NCBI GenBank assembly: GCA_001797465.1
Contig: MGPQ01000001.1
Location: forward strand, 1 to 64,000
Source: Deltaproteobacteria bacterium GWB2_55_19
Lineage (GTDB): Bacteria; Desulfobacterota; GWC2-55-46
DNA length: 64,000 bases
Reading direction: 5' to 3'
The position numbers and the translations under genes are program-made. The notes beneath the pieces are model-generated. The model was not told where the DNA came from. It did not search any database and worked only from the letters and a program-made list of their open reading frames with translations. Below are positions 1-7,576 of this stretch, one piece after another (positions within the stretch are counted from its first letter, which is position 1; every line of letters begins with the position of its first letter).

Positions 1-132
1 CTCCTGCCGCTTCCTCCCTCCATCTCTACACCTCCAGGATTAGATTCCTATAACACTAACCTTTTGGTGTGTCCACTAAATCGGGGGAAGGGCAGGTTGC
101 AAACCTTACAAACCTGAATCGGCAAAAGAGCC

Positions 133-213
133 GACCTCCCCTGGCCCCTCCTTGTCAAGGAGGGGAGCTTTATAACTCCTCCCCTTTTTACAAGGGGAGG
201 TTGGGAGGGGTCG
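133..213. repeat. Double-hairpin palindromic repeat, copy 1
   Basis: About 81 bp made of two adjacent hairpins (CCCCTCCTT/AAGGAGGGG, then CTCCCCTT/AAGGGGAG) enclosed by an outer pairing of GACCTCCC with GGGAGGGGTC. Near-identical copies lie at 32834-32911 and 32997-33074, with partial copies at 3221-3270 and 32405-32441. Here it sits between remnants that are closer together upstream of cstA, as if inserted there. Confidence 0.9.
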
Positions 214-231
214 TAATTTCAAGTCTTCGCG

Positions 232-380
232 GGCTTAATGCCGTGAGGGCCTTCTTTTATCGACACCCCGCCTCTATTTACCATAAAACACTACTTAGCT
301 CCTTATAAAGCCCTCGACCATCATCCTTGCCATGCTCTCGATCGTCTTTGCCGTCTCCTTCGGATTTGCCGCATGTATGG
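232..380 (+). pseudogene. Decayed fragment of the cstA promoter and 5' coding region
   Basis: Bases 301-375 align with 3999-4069, the start of cstA, at roughly 80% identity by eye; the shared stretch includes CCCTCGACCATCATCCTTGC. The ATG has become ATA, and the reading frame is lost shortly after. The upstream part (about 250-292) matches the cstA promoter region, with TTGACA degraded to TCGACA. It is probably the relic of an old duplication or of a lost second copy, and is not expected to be expressed as CstA. Confidence 0.75.
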
Positions 381-577
381 CAAGGGCAGATTGAGCCTCG
401 GAGGGCTATAAAAATTTAACGATTTTTTTACACCACCTCAGTTATCAGCTAATGTATTGAATTATAAATGGATAATGAGAAAGCCCATCCAGTTTTTTAA
501 AAGAAGGTGTTCAGTTATTTTACACTCTTCCAGTTTATTGTTTTTGATTCTTCAAGAAAATTACATAGTTAGTTTTT

Positions 578-593
578 TGGCACGGGATTTGCT
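578..593 (+). promoter_or_regulatory. Sigma54 (RpoN) -24/-12 promoter
   Basis: TGGCAC-GGGAT-TTGCT fits the RpoN consensus TGGCAC-N5-TTGCW exactly. It lies about 36 bases before the ATG of the PEP-CTERM gene, with a good ribosome site (AGGAGG) between. PEP-CTERM genes are known to be controlled in many bacteria by RpoN with the PrsK/PrsR two-component pair, so the site fits its context. Confidence 0.75.
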
Positions 594-629
594 TTTATTA
601 CATGATAAAACCCGAACAGGAGGCTAATC

Positions 630-1241
630 ATGAAAAGAGCATTAATGATTTTGCTCAGCATTGGAGTAGTATCCTTTGCGGCAAAGGCTGAGGCTACGCT
701 TATAACTTATGATTTCAACAGCTTGGCCAGCGGTAATTATACGGAGGCCGCCTTCAACGCTAACTTCCTCGGCGTAGCATTCGACAACACCGGCGGCAGT
801 GATTTTCAAATTCAAACCGTTTCCCTGGACCCTGATTTTTCCGGTCAGGCGGTGTTAAATTTTCCGTATAATACCGCTGGCAACAGCACGATCGCTACCC
901 TCTCATCGCTGACGGATTACATAAGCGTCACTATAGGAGATTATGACGCAGATGCAGACGACCTGTATCTTTATGCCTACGATTCGCTCAACACCCTTGT
1001 CGATTCAGCCTTCTTTTACAACCCCGCGTCTTCTTATGCCGGCAATACCCTTAGCGTCTCAACAGGGTCGGCATCTATCGCCTGGGTTGAGTTCTATGGC
1101 GTAGGCGTTAATAACAACAGCGTCTATTGGGATAACTTTACCTTCAATGACACCTCTTCCGTCCCCGAACCCTCCACTATGCTTCTCCTTGGAAGCGGTC
1201 TGGTAGGGTTTGGCTTAGTAAGGAGAAAGTTCAGGGGATAG
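630..1241 (+). CDS. PEP-CTERM sorting-domain protein
   Basis: A 203-residue exported protein. It starts with a signal peptide (about residues 1-22, ending near AKAEA). The middle is rich in Asn, Asp, Ser and Tyr and resembles beta-sandwich surface proteins. It ends with VPEPSTMLLLGSGLVGFG and then RRK (about residues 178-200): the PEP motif, membrane helix and basic cluster recognised by exosortase. The mature protein is therefore expected to be processed by EpsH/exosortase and released or kept at the surface with exopolysaccharide. No exosortase gene lies in the window. The gene is monocistronic: sigma54-type promoter upstream, strong terminator downstream. The specific function is unknown. 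Confidence 0.9.
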   Translation: MKRALMILLSIGVVSFAAKAEATLITYDFNSLASGNYTEAAFNANFLGVAFDNTGGSDFQIQTVSLDPDFSGQAVLNFPYNTAGNSTIATLSSLTDYISVTIGDYDADADDLYLYAYDSLNTLVDSAFFYNPASSYAGNTLSVSTGSASIAWVEFYGVGVNNNSVYWDNFTFNDTSSVPEPSTMLLLGSGLVGFGLVRRKFRG

Positions 1242-1289
1242 ACGCCGATAGCGGGTTTCAGGCTTTATCGGATTGAGTACAAGACCAAC

Positions 1290-1322
1290 ACCCCGGCCTT
1301 AATTAAGGCCGGGGTTTGTTCT
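1290..1322 (+). terminator. Rho-independent terminator of the PEP-CTERM gene
   Basis: CCCCGGCCTT-AATT-AAGGCCGGGG is a perfect 10-bp-arm hairpin followed by TTTGTTCTT. It lies about 50 bases after the stop codon. Confidence 0.85.
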
Positions 1323-1421
1323 TCACCTTGAACGAAGCGGAAAAAAGTGTAAAATCAGGCCGTTCAGGATTTGCAGGCACTGAAAAAAAACCGGCTTAAC
1401 GCGGCGAAAGCCTTTCTTTTA

Positions 1422-1451
1422 TTGACACCCAGCCTTTCTTTACCTTAAAAT
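1422..1451 (+). promoter_or_regulatory. Sigma70-type promoter of the sulfatase-fold gene
   Basis: TTGACA (1422-1427), an 18-base spacer and TAAAAT (1446-1451). The block from CTTTCTTTTATTGACACC to TTTACCTTAAAATA is nearly the same as the promoter before cstA, which points to a shared or duplicated promoter segment. Confidence 0.65.
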
Positions 1452-1503
1452 ATCAAAATACCGCATAGAGACAACCACCAGTTCATTTTAGAAATTAAAA
1501 TGT

Positions 1504-3201
1504 ATGCAGACCAACGCCCTCCGAAGAACCCTTTCGCGCTGTCTCTTCGTCCTGATTCCCCTCTCTGTCTGGGGTTGTGGACTGAGCGGAGAGGTCGTCT
1601 CCGATGTTACGCCCCCGTCTCTCTCTGTCACCGTCAATAACAACGAGAGCTCTACCACCACCGGCATTGTCACGGTCGATATCGTTGCAGAGGACGATGT
1701 TTCAGTCGCCGCGTATTTTATTTCGGAATCCGCTGAGGCCGCCTCGGCAAATTCCGCAGAGTGGGTGAGCGTTGACCCGGCAAAGGGATACACAGGGACA
1801 GCCTCTTTTAATCTCAGCTCAGGTTACGGGAACAAGACGGTTTATGTATGGACGATGGATGCTTCAGGCAATGTGTCGGCGCCGGCATCCGCCGGCATAG
1901 AGTACTCATTTGTCGAATCCGGAGAGGGCAGACCTAACGTCATCTTTATCGTGGTGGACACCCTCAGGGCCGATCACCTCTCCACATACGGCTATGAGAG
2001 GGATACGAGCCCCTATATAAGCGCCTTCGCAGGCTCCGCCGTCAGGTTCACACAGGCGATCAGCCCGGCCCCGTGGACCCTCCCGGCATATACGTCCATA
2101 CTCACAGGGAAACACGCCTTCCATCACGCCTTAAACCAGCCCACGCTCACCGGCACGCCCGTGGGACCCTTGCCCAAGCTTCTTATGGATGAGGGATACA
2201 AGGCGGTATCGATACAGACCAACTATTATTTGCAAAACCTGGACCAGGCCTTCAAGGAAAGATACCATTACTTCGATCCCGAGGAGATATGCGGCAGTGA
2301 CCCTGATTGCGACTGGGAGCATACCGGCGTTCAGGACCCGGCGGCGATTTCGAGGGCGATAAAATGGCTGAACGTGCCTGATAACGTTGACGAGAGCTTC
2401 TTCATGTTCATCGGGCTTATAAACCCGCACCTTGACTACAAGACAGGTAACGGCTACCTCGAGGAATTTGTCAATGATTCGGTCTTCACTTCAGCGCCGG
2501 CCCTGTCTTTCTCCCTCTCCAGCTCACTCACCTACTTGATCACCTATGCGGACCTTTCAAGCGAGGTCCAGTCCTGTGTCGGCGCGCCGGAGTCCGACGT
2601 CGGATATTACCAGGACAGCAGGCTCTACATCGCGGCCTACGATTCGGAGATAAAGCATACGGATTATTACATAGGCCTGCTCGTGAGCACACTCAAGAGC
2701 CTCGGGCTCTATGACGGCTCCATTATCATAATAACAGCCGACCACGGCGAGAACCTGGATGATTTCTCGCCCCCCTTCAGCCACGGCAATAACCTCAACA
2801 ATACCCTCATCCACGTGCCTCTGCTGATAAAATTCCCCGGCCAGACAGAGGGCCTCGACGTCGACTCCTACGTCAGGACGATAGACATCCTGCCGACGGT
2901 CCTGGACTACGCCGGCCTCGCGCCTCCTGACGACGTGGACGGACGGAGCCTCATCCCCGTCGTCAACAATACGGTAACGGACGCCGGGGACAGGCCAGTG
3001 CTCTCATACCGCGAAGACATCTTATCGGGAGATGAAGGCAAGTACGTATCCATCATAAAGGACGGGTTCAAGCTGATAAAAAAAGGCGACGGCACCTATG
3101 TTCTATACAACCTCGAACTCGACCCTGAGGAGAAGTACAAAATTACCGACCCGGACAGGGCGAAACCCCTTTTTGATTATCTCCATCTGTATTATAAATA
3201 A
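1504..3201 (+). CDS. Sulfatase-fold lipoprotein, Thr at the nucleophile position
   Basis: 565 residues. The N-terminus is lipoprotein-like, with a hydrophobic stretch ending at Cys25 (SVWGC). Residues about 34-135 look like an Ig-like beta domain (TPPSLSVTV...). From about 143 comes an alkaline-phosphatase/sulfatase fold: RPNVIFIVVDTLRADH carries the first metal Asp, and TADHGEN the later metal site. In true sulfatases the nucleophile is Cys or Ser in C/S-x-P-x-R. The aligned stretch here is WTLPAYTSILTG, placing Thr192 at the nucleophile position with Tyr in place of Arg. A formylglycine sulfatase is therefore unlikely; a phosphodiesterase or phosphotransferase is possible. The substrate cannot be told. 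It is likely anchored in the outer membrane or periplasm and transcribed alone. Confidence 0.8.
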   Translation: MQTNALRRTLSRCLFVLIPLSVWGCGLSGEVVSDVTPPSLSVTVNNNESSTTTGIVTVDIVAEDDVSVAAYFISESAEAASANSAEWVSVDPAKGYTGTASFNLSSGYGNKTVYVWTMDASGNVSAPASAGIEYSFVESGEGRPNVIFIVVDTLRADHLSTYGYERDTSPYISAFAGSAVRFTQAISPAPWTLPAYTSILTGKHAFHHALNQPTLTGTPVGPLPKLLMDEGYKAVSIQTNYYLQNLDQAFKERYHYFDPEEICGSDPDCDWEHTGVQDPAAISRAIKWLNVPDNVDESFFMFIGLINPHLDYKTGNGYLEEFVNDSVFTSAPALSFSLSSSLTYLITYADLSSEVQSCVGAPESDVGYYQDSRLYIAAYDSEIKHTDYYIGLLVSTLKSLGLYDGSIIIITADHGENLDDFSPPFSHGNNLNNTLIHVPLLIKFPGQTEGLDVDSYVRTIDILPTVLDYAGLAPPDDVDGRSLIPVVNNTVTDAGDRPVLSYREDILSGDEGKYVSIIKDGFKLIKKGDGTYVLYNLELDPEEKYKITDPDRAKPLFDYLHLYYK

Positions 3202-3220
3202 TGGTAATGGGAACTGTTAC

Positions 3221-3270
3221 GTCCTCCCCCCTCCTTGTTAAGGAGGGGGGACCTAAAACTCCTCCCATTT
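3221..3270. repeat. Palindromic repeat, partial copy
   Basis: CCCCCCTCCTT-GTT-AAGGAGGGGGG is a perfect 11-bp hairpin, followed by CTAAAACTCCTCCC, which resembles the start of the second hairpin of the family and then diverges. It lies 20 bases after the sulfatase-fold stop codon, so it may also end transcription. Confidence 0.7.
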
Positions 3271-3370
3271 TCTCTGGCGGGTCCAGGTTTGCATCCTGAA
3301 CCCGCGAAAGCCTTTTGCGCCCTGCCGGGCTTTTTTCGGCATAGGGATTCTCGTTACGCCCTCCCCCTCC

Positions 3371-3550
3371 CGCTATGCGCGGGGCCAGAGTTCTTCGGAA
3401 GCTATTGAGGTTAGGGTAAACGAATCGTCTCGACACGAACTTTGCCAGTCCGGCGAGGACCGCTATGCGCGGGGCCAGAGTTCTTCGGAAGCTATTGAGG
3501 TTAGGGTAAACGAATCGTCTCGATACGAACTTTGCCCGTCCGGCGAGGAT
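3371..3550. repeat. 90-bp direct tandem repeat, two copies
   Basis: Bases 3371-3460 and 3461-3550 are the same unit with only a few substitutions (for example CGACACGAAC versus CGATACGAAC). The unit starts CGCTATGCGCGGGGCCAGAG and ends TTTGCCAGTCCGGCGAGGA. Because 90 is a multiple of three, the minus-strand frame repeats a 30-residue peptide, but coding is doubtful. The final 18 bases recur in another tandem repeat at 56691-56847. Confidence 0.9.
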
Positions 3551-3890
3551 CATTCGCTCGCCACTTAGGGCACTGTCGCGCCTTTTTACTCCCTCGGCTC
3601 GCTCATATGACTTCCTCCCTTAAGGTCGCTAACCCTATGCCTGTGGTTTTTGAAAAACAAAAAAGATGTTTTTTGCTCTGTCTTACAAACACACAGGCGC
3701 AGGGCGGAGAACGCATAAGGGGGGAAGGGGCGAGCGCGCCGTGGCGGATTAGACGCGTGCGCTCTAAGGGGCGCGCGAGTGGGTAGGGGAGGAAGGAGGC
3801 GTTAGAAGCCCCTGCGGATAAGCGCGCGGAGCGCGCAAAAAGGCCTTGGGCAGGGGATTCAAACAACACAGATAGGGATACGAAACAATC

Positions 3891-3913
3891 GGTTCAGGTT
3901 ACAAACCTGAACC
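3891..3913. promoter_or_regulatory. Perfect inverted repeat upstream of cstA
   Basis: GGTTCAGGTT-ACA-AACCTGAACC has perfect 10-bp arms and ends 46 bases before the cstA -35 box. A degraded relative (GGTTGCAAACCTTACAAACC) lies at 94-113, upstream of the cstA relic. It could be a regulator-binding site or a hairpin; the sequence does not decide between them. Confidence 0.45.
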
Positions 3914-3958
3914 AGCAATTTTAAAAATGCCAAGCTATCAGCGCTCCCCCTTCCTTTA

Positions 3959-3988
3959 TTGACACCCCGCCTCTCTTTACCTTAAAAT
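3959..3988 (+). promoter_or_regulatory. Sigma70-type promoter of cstA
   Basis: TTGACA (3959-3964), an 18-base spacer and TAAAAT (3983-3988). The expected transcription start is around 3995, giving a leader of only about 8 bases before ATG 4003. No Shine-Dalgarno sequence fits in that space. Confidence 0.65.
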
Positions 3989-4002
3989 ACTCATTAGCCC
4001 TT

Positions 4003-5934
4003 ATGAAACCCTCGACCATCATCCTTGCGATACTATCAATCGTCTTCGCCGTCTCGTTCGGCTTCGCGGTGCGAGTATGGAGCCCGTCGGAATCGGTGAA
4101 CGCCCTCTGGCTTGTCATCGCCTCGGCCTGTTTCTTTGTGGTTGTATACAGGGTCTACGGTGCGTTCATCTCAGCGAAGATTCTTGCGATCGACGAGAGA
4201 CGTAAGACCCCCGCATATAAGCACGACGACGGCAAGGACTTCCACCCGACGCACACGCTCGTCCTCTTCGGCCATCACTTTGCCGCCATAGCCGGGGCAG
4301 GGCCGCTCATAGGCCCGGTCCTCGCCGCGCAGTTCGGGTATCTCCCCGGTTTTCTCTGGATACTCATAGGCGCCGCCTTCGGCGGCGCAGTCCACGACAT
4401 GGTGATACTCGCGGCGTCCGTCAGAAGGGACGGCTCATCGCTCGCGCAAATCGCGAAAAAGGAGATAGGGCCTGTCGCCGGGTTCACCGCCGCGCTTGCC
4501 ATACTCTTTATCATCATCGTCGCGCTCGCGGGGCTCGGCCTCGCGGTCGTAAACGCGCTCTACAAGAGCCCGTGGGGGACGTTCACGATATTCGCGACGA
4601 TCCCTATCGCGCTCTTTATGGGCCTCTATCTGTATAAGATAAGGCGCGGGAAGGTAGGAGAGGTGAGCGTCATAGGTGTCGCGCTCCTCCTTGCCGCTGT
4701 CATCGGCGGGAGGTACATACCGGGGTCCGCGCTCGGCCCATTCTTTACGCTCGACAAGACGACGATAGTCATCATCATGGCGGCCTACGGGTTCGTAGCC
4801 TCAGTCCTTCCGGTATGGATGTTGCTCTGTCCGAGGGATTATCTCTCGACATATCTGAAGATCGGGACCGTCCTCATCCTTGCGGCGGGCGTCATATTCA
4901 TGGCCCCGGAGATACGGATGCCGGCGTTCACGAGGTTCGTAGACGGGGGCGGGCCGGTAATACCGGGGTCCGTATTCCCGTTCATGTTCATAACGATCGC
5001 CTGCGGGGCGATCTCGGGCTTCCACTCGCTTATATCATCGGGCACGACGCCCAAGATGATAAAGAGCGAGGGGGACATTCAATTAATAGGCTTCGGCGCG
5101 ATGCTCGCCGAGGGGTTCGTCGCGGTAATGGCGATAATCGCGGCGACGGTCCTCATGCCCGGCGACTACTTCGCCATCAACTCGACGCTATCGTTCGACG
5201 CCCTCGTCGCGCTCGGTTTTCCGCCCGTGAATATAATGGAATTGTCGGAGACCGTCGGGGTGAACGTCGCCGGGAGGCCCGGAGGCGCGGTCTCTCTCGC
5301 GGTCGGGATGTCGTACATATTCTCGGCGCTACCCGGAATGAAGGGGCTCATGCCCTACTGGTACAACTTCGCGCTTATGTTCGAGGCGCTCTTTATCCTG
5401 ACTACGGTGGATACCGGCACGAGGGTCGCGCGGTTCATACTCCAGGAGCTCGGCGCTTATGTCTATAAGCCGCTCGGGAGGACGAACTGGATGCCGGGGA
5501 CGATACTCACGAGCGCGCTCGTCGTGGTCGCGTGGGCGTACCTTATAAACTCGGGGTCTGTCTCTACAATCTGGCCGATGTTCGGGGTCGCCAACCAGTT
5601 GCTCGCCGCGCTCGCGCTCTCCGTCGGCACGACGATTATATTGAAACTCCATCCGAACAACATCAAGTACGCCCTTGTGACGTTCATCCCCATGGTATTC
5701 ATGTTCGTCATGACGGTCGTCGCCTCGTGGGAACTCTTCTGGATATTCTCGACAAAAGCGGCGATTGCCGCGGACCCCTCCGACGCGTTCACCTTCAGGC
5801 TGGATTCGGTCCTTGTGGCCGCGATGGCCGCGCTCGCCGTCGTCGCCATGCTGGACGCCGCGATAAAGTGGCGCGGACTCGTGAATAACGTGTCTGCAAT
5901 AACTCCCGATGCAGAGGCGCTCGATAACGATTGA
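4003..5934 (+). CDS. cstA: Carbon starvation protein A, peptide transporter
   Basis: 643 residues, highly hydrophobic with many membrane helices across the whole length. The N-terminal family block is clear: VYRVYGAFISAKILAID, then DFHPTHTLVLFGHHFAAIAGAGP and GPVLAAQFGYLPGFLWI. Later segments such as SGFHSLISSGTTPKMI and TVDTGTRVARFILQE are also typical of CstA. Family members are inner-membrane transporters for peptides and, in some bacteria, pyruvate. This copy is shorter than the roughly 700-residue E. coli form. It stands alone; the start is supported by a promoter only 15 bases upstream. A decayed copy of its 5' end lies near base 300. Confidence 0.95.
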   Translation: MKPSTIILAILSIVFAVSFGFAVRVWSPSESVNALWLVIASACFFVVVYRVYGAFISAKILAIDERRKTPAYKHDDGKDFHPTHTLVLFGHHFAAIAGAGPLIGPVLAAQFGYLPGFLWILIGAAFGGAVHDMVILAASVRRDGSSLAQIAKKEIGPVAGFTAALAILFIIIVALAGLGLAVVNALYKSPWGTFTIFATIPIALFMGLYLYKIRRGKVGEVSVIGVALLLAAVIGGRYIPGSALGPFFTLDKTTIVIIMAAYGFVASVLPVWMLLCPRDYLSTYLKIGTVLILAAGVIFMAPEIRMPAFTRFVDGGGPVIPGSVFPFMFITIACGAISGFHSLISSGTTPKMIKSEGDIQLIGFGAMLAEGFVAVMAIIAATVLMPGDYFAINSTLSFDALVALGFPPVNIMELSETVGVNVAGRPGGAVSLAVGMSYIFSALPGMKGLMPYWYNFALMFEALFILTTVDTGTRVARFILQELGAYVYKPLGRTNWMPGTILTSALVVVAWAYLINSGSVSTIWPMFGVANQLLAALALSVGTTIILKLHPNNIKYALVTFIPMVFMFVMTVVASWELFWIFSTKAAIAADPSDAFTFRLDSVLVAAMAALAVVAMLDAAIKWRGLVNNVSAITPDAEALDND

Positions 5935-6028
5935 CCCCTTGCCTGTTTTTGGTTTTTCAGATCTTTTCAGATCAGGGGGGGGCCGGATGAGGCAGATTTC
6001 AGGGCTTGCCGGTCTCTAGGGCGCGGGG

Positions 6029-6056
6029 GTGGGGCCGCCTCAAAAGGGGCGGCCTC
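6029..6056. terminator. Hairpin between cstA and hsp20, no clear T-run
   Basis: GGCCGCC-TCAAAAG-GGGCGGCC forms a strong GC stem between the convergent cstA and hsp20 genes. Neither strand shows a real T-run after the stem, so an intrinsic-terminator role is only probable from its position. Confidence 0.4.
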
Positions 6057-6073
6057 TGTCTGGCGGCGGGCAA

Positions 6074-6538
6074 TTACTCGATCTCGACTTTTATCTTCCT
6101 GGGTTGCAGGTCCTCTGCCTTCGGGAGATGGATAGAGAGTATCCCGTCCTTTAGCGTCGCCTTTATATTGTCAGAGGCTATCTTTACCGGGATGTTGATG
6201 GCCCTGGCATAATACCTGTAGGTCCTCTCCGAATACGAGTGTTCACCATTGTCCTTCTCGGCATCTTCTTTTATCTCGCCCTTCAGGGTGAGGGTGCCCT
6301 CCTGCATGGAGATGTCGATGTTTTCTCTCGCGACCCCTGGCATCTCGGCCTTTATGATTATCTCGTTCTTCCTGTCGATTATGTCGATTGCCGGGGAAGC
6401 GACCCCGCCCTTTTCCGTTGGCCTCCTCCACGGGGCCTCGGCCCGTCTTGGCGAGGCGAATACGTCGTCCCATATCCTGTCCATCTCCCTCTTCATGGAC
6501 TCAAGCTCCCGTAACGGGTTCCAATTTTCAAGCGGCAT
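6074..6538 (-). CDS. Hsp20/alpha-crystallin small heat-shock protein
   Basis: 154 residues, the usual size for a bacterial small heat-shock protein. The N-terminal arm (PLENWNPLRELESMKREMDR) is followed by an alpha-crystallin domain at about residues 46-140, with AEMPGVARENIDISMQEGTL, a GEI stretch, and FERTY-like SYSERTYRYYARAINIP, and then a short tail (RKIKVEIE). It is an ATP-independent holdase that binds unfolding proteins in the cytoplasm. It converges with cstA and has its own promoter in the spacer after menA. Confidence 0.95.
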   Translation of the reverse strand: MPLENWNPLRELESMKREMDRIWDDVFASPRRAEAPWRRPTEKGGVASPAIDIIDRKNEIIIKAEMPGVARENIDISMQEGTLTLKGEIKEDAEKDNGEHSYSERTYRYYARAINIPVKIASDNIKATLKDGILSIHLPKAEDLQPRKIKVEIE

Positions 6539-6568
6539 GTGTCGCCCTCCTCTCAGCGTTATCGCTTA

Positions 6569-6597
6569 AGGATAGGCGCCGGCGGCGCTGTTGTCAA
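6569..6597 (-). promoter_or_regulatory. Promoter of hsp20
   Basis: On the minus strand TTGACA (6597-6592), a 17-base spacer and TATCCT (6574-6569) lie about 30 bases before the hsp20 ATG. CCCTTGACAAC also resembles the -35 element of sigma32 promoters, so heat-shock control is possible. TATCCT recurs as a -10 element upstream of the genes starting at 10586 and 25421. Confidence 0.5.
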
Positions 6598-6619
6598 GGG
6601 GCCGGGGGGGGCTAGAAAA

Positions 6620-7522
6620 TCATATGAGGTTTGATGCGATGAGGAGGATGCCTGTGGAGAGGTGCGCGAGGATGACGGATTTTATCGAGGGGATGAGCGC
6701 GGGGCCGCCCTTATAATTCCTTATAAGACCTATGGCGCCGGGGAGCGCTGTGACGATGGAGAGCGCGGCTATGAGGGAGGCGCGGGGGAGCGCCCCTGTA
6801 GCCGCCCCGATGACGATGCTTGAGTAGGCCCCGCCTAAGATGACGAGTATCCCCCACCTGCCGCGCTCCGGCCCGAGCCTCACGACGAGCGTCCTCTTGC
6901 CCGCTTTTTTATCCGCCTCGTAATCCGGGAACTCGTTTATGTAGAGGAGCGCGGCTATAAGAAAAGCCATGGGGAGGGATGAGACAAAGGCCTGCGCCCC
7001 GAGCTCTCCGGTCTGCACGAGATATGCCCCGAGGACCGTTAATACGCCGAACGTAAGCCCGACGGCCGCCTCACCGAGACCGCGCCCCGCGAGGAAGACC
7101 GGGGGCGCGGAATAAAAGAATCCTATGAGCAGGCCCAGCGCCCCGATGACGATGAGCAAAGGGTTTATGGTGAGGGCGAGGTATAACCCCGCGACGGAGC
7201 CGAGTAAAACGAGCGTAAGGCCGAAAGAGAGGGTCTCAGTAGGCGTTATGCGCTTGTTCTGGATAAACCTGGACCCGCCGGTAAAGGGGGTGAGCGCGGA
7301 CGTATTGATGTTGTCGGACCCGTTTTTAAAGTCGAAGTAGTCGTTCAGGACGTTCATCCCGCCGTGGAAGAGGATAGCCGCGGCGAGAGAAATAATGAAG
7401 CGCACAGGGTGAAACTCGCTATGGGTGTGCCACGCAACGGAGGCGCCGAGCGCAACCGGCACGGCTATGCCCGGGAAGAACTGCGGCCTTGTGGAGAGAA
7501 AGAAGTCTTTTAGCCTTTGCAT
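6620..7522 (-). CDS. menA: UbiA-family prenyltransferase, probable MenA
   Basis: 300 residues with about nine membrane helices. The first Asp-rich prenyl-diphosphate motif is NVLNDYFDFKNGSDN and the second is NEFPDYEADKKAGKRTLVVRLG. The N-terminus (FFLSTRPQFFPGIAVPVALG) and these motifs resemble 1,4-dihydroxy-2-naphthoate prenyltransferases of menaquinone synthesis. Other UbiA members (heme O synthase, ubiquinone-type) cannot be fully excluded. No other quinone gene is next to it. Confidence 0.75.
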   Translation of the reverse strand: MQRLKDFFLSTRPQFFPGIAVPVALGASVAWHTHSEFHPVRFIISLAAAILFHGGMNVLNDYFDFKNGSDNINTSALTPFTGGSRFIQNKRITPTETLSFGLTLVLLGSVAGLYLALTINPLLIVIGALGLLIGFFYSAPPVFLAGRGLGEAAVGLTFGVLTVLGAYLVQTGELGAQAFVSSLPMAFLIAALLYINEFPDYEADKKAGKRTLVVRLGPERGRWGILVILGGAYSSIVIGAATGALPRASLIAALSIVTALPGAIGLIRNYKGGPALIPSIKSVILAHLSTGILLIASNLI

Positions 7523-7576
7523 ACTATGTTATATATCGCTTTCCCGGCAAGCGTTCAGAGGGGCGCTTGCCCGGCG

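Larger units (their letters stand above)
1..629. other. Repeat-rich intergenic region
   Basis: No convincing gene is present. The stretch holds a partial copy of the inverted repeat found upstream of cstA (about 94-118), a palindromic repeat (133-213), a decayed copy of the cstA promoter and 5' coding region (about 232-380), an AT-rich tract (about 410-570) and a sigma54-type promoter (578-593). A short ORF at 69-308 runs through the palindrome and is not believable as a gene. Confidence 0.7.
3202..4002. other. Repeat-rich intergenic region without a convincing gene
   Basis: Contents in order: a partial palindromic repeat (3221-3270), a C-rich/T-rich stretch that may act as a weak terminator, a 90-bp tandem duplication (3371-3550), about 330 bases with no recognisable coding signal, a perfect inverted repeat (3891-3913) and the cstA promoter (3959-3988). 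ORFs of 84-136 codons cross this area on both strands but carry repeats or odd composition and match no family known to me. Confidence 0.6.

Noticed and set aside
69-308. 79-codon ORF
   Set aside because: It runs through a palindromic repeat and the cstA relic and shows no protein-like pattern.
1942-2110. Formylglycine-type sulfatase
   Set aside because: The C/S-x-P-x-R signature is missing; Thr and Tyr occupy the key places.
3371-3550. CRISPR array
   Set aside because: Only two adjacent units of 90 bp with no spacers and no cas genes.
3143-3553. 136-codon minus-strand ORF with 30-residue peptide repeats
   Set aside because: The repeats come from the 90-bp tandem DNA duplication; the frame also overlaps the sulfatase-fold gene end and a palindrome. 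There is no ribosome site or family match.
3532-3869. Two overlapping ORFs on opposite strands (84 and 88 codons)
   Set aside because: Odd composition rich in Arg/Ser/Pro, no known domain, no promoter or ribosome site that fits.
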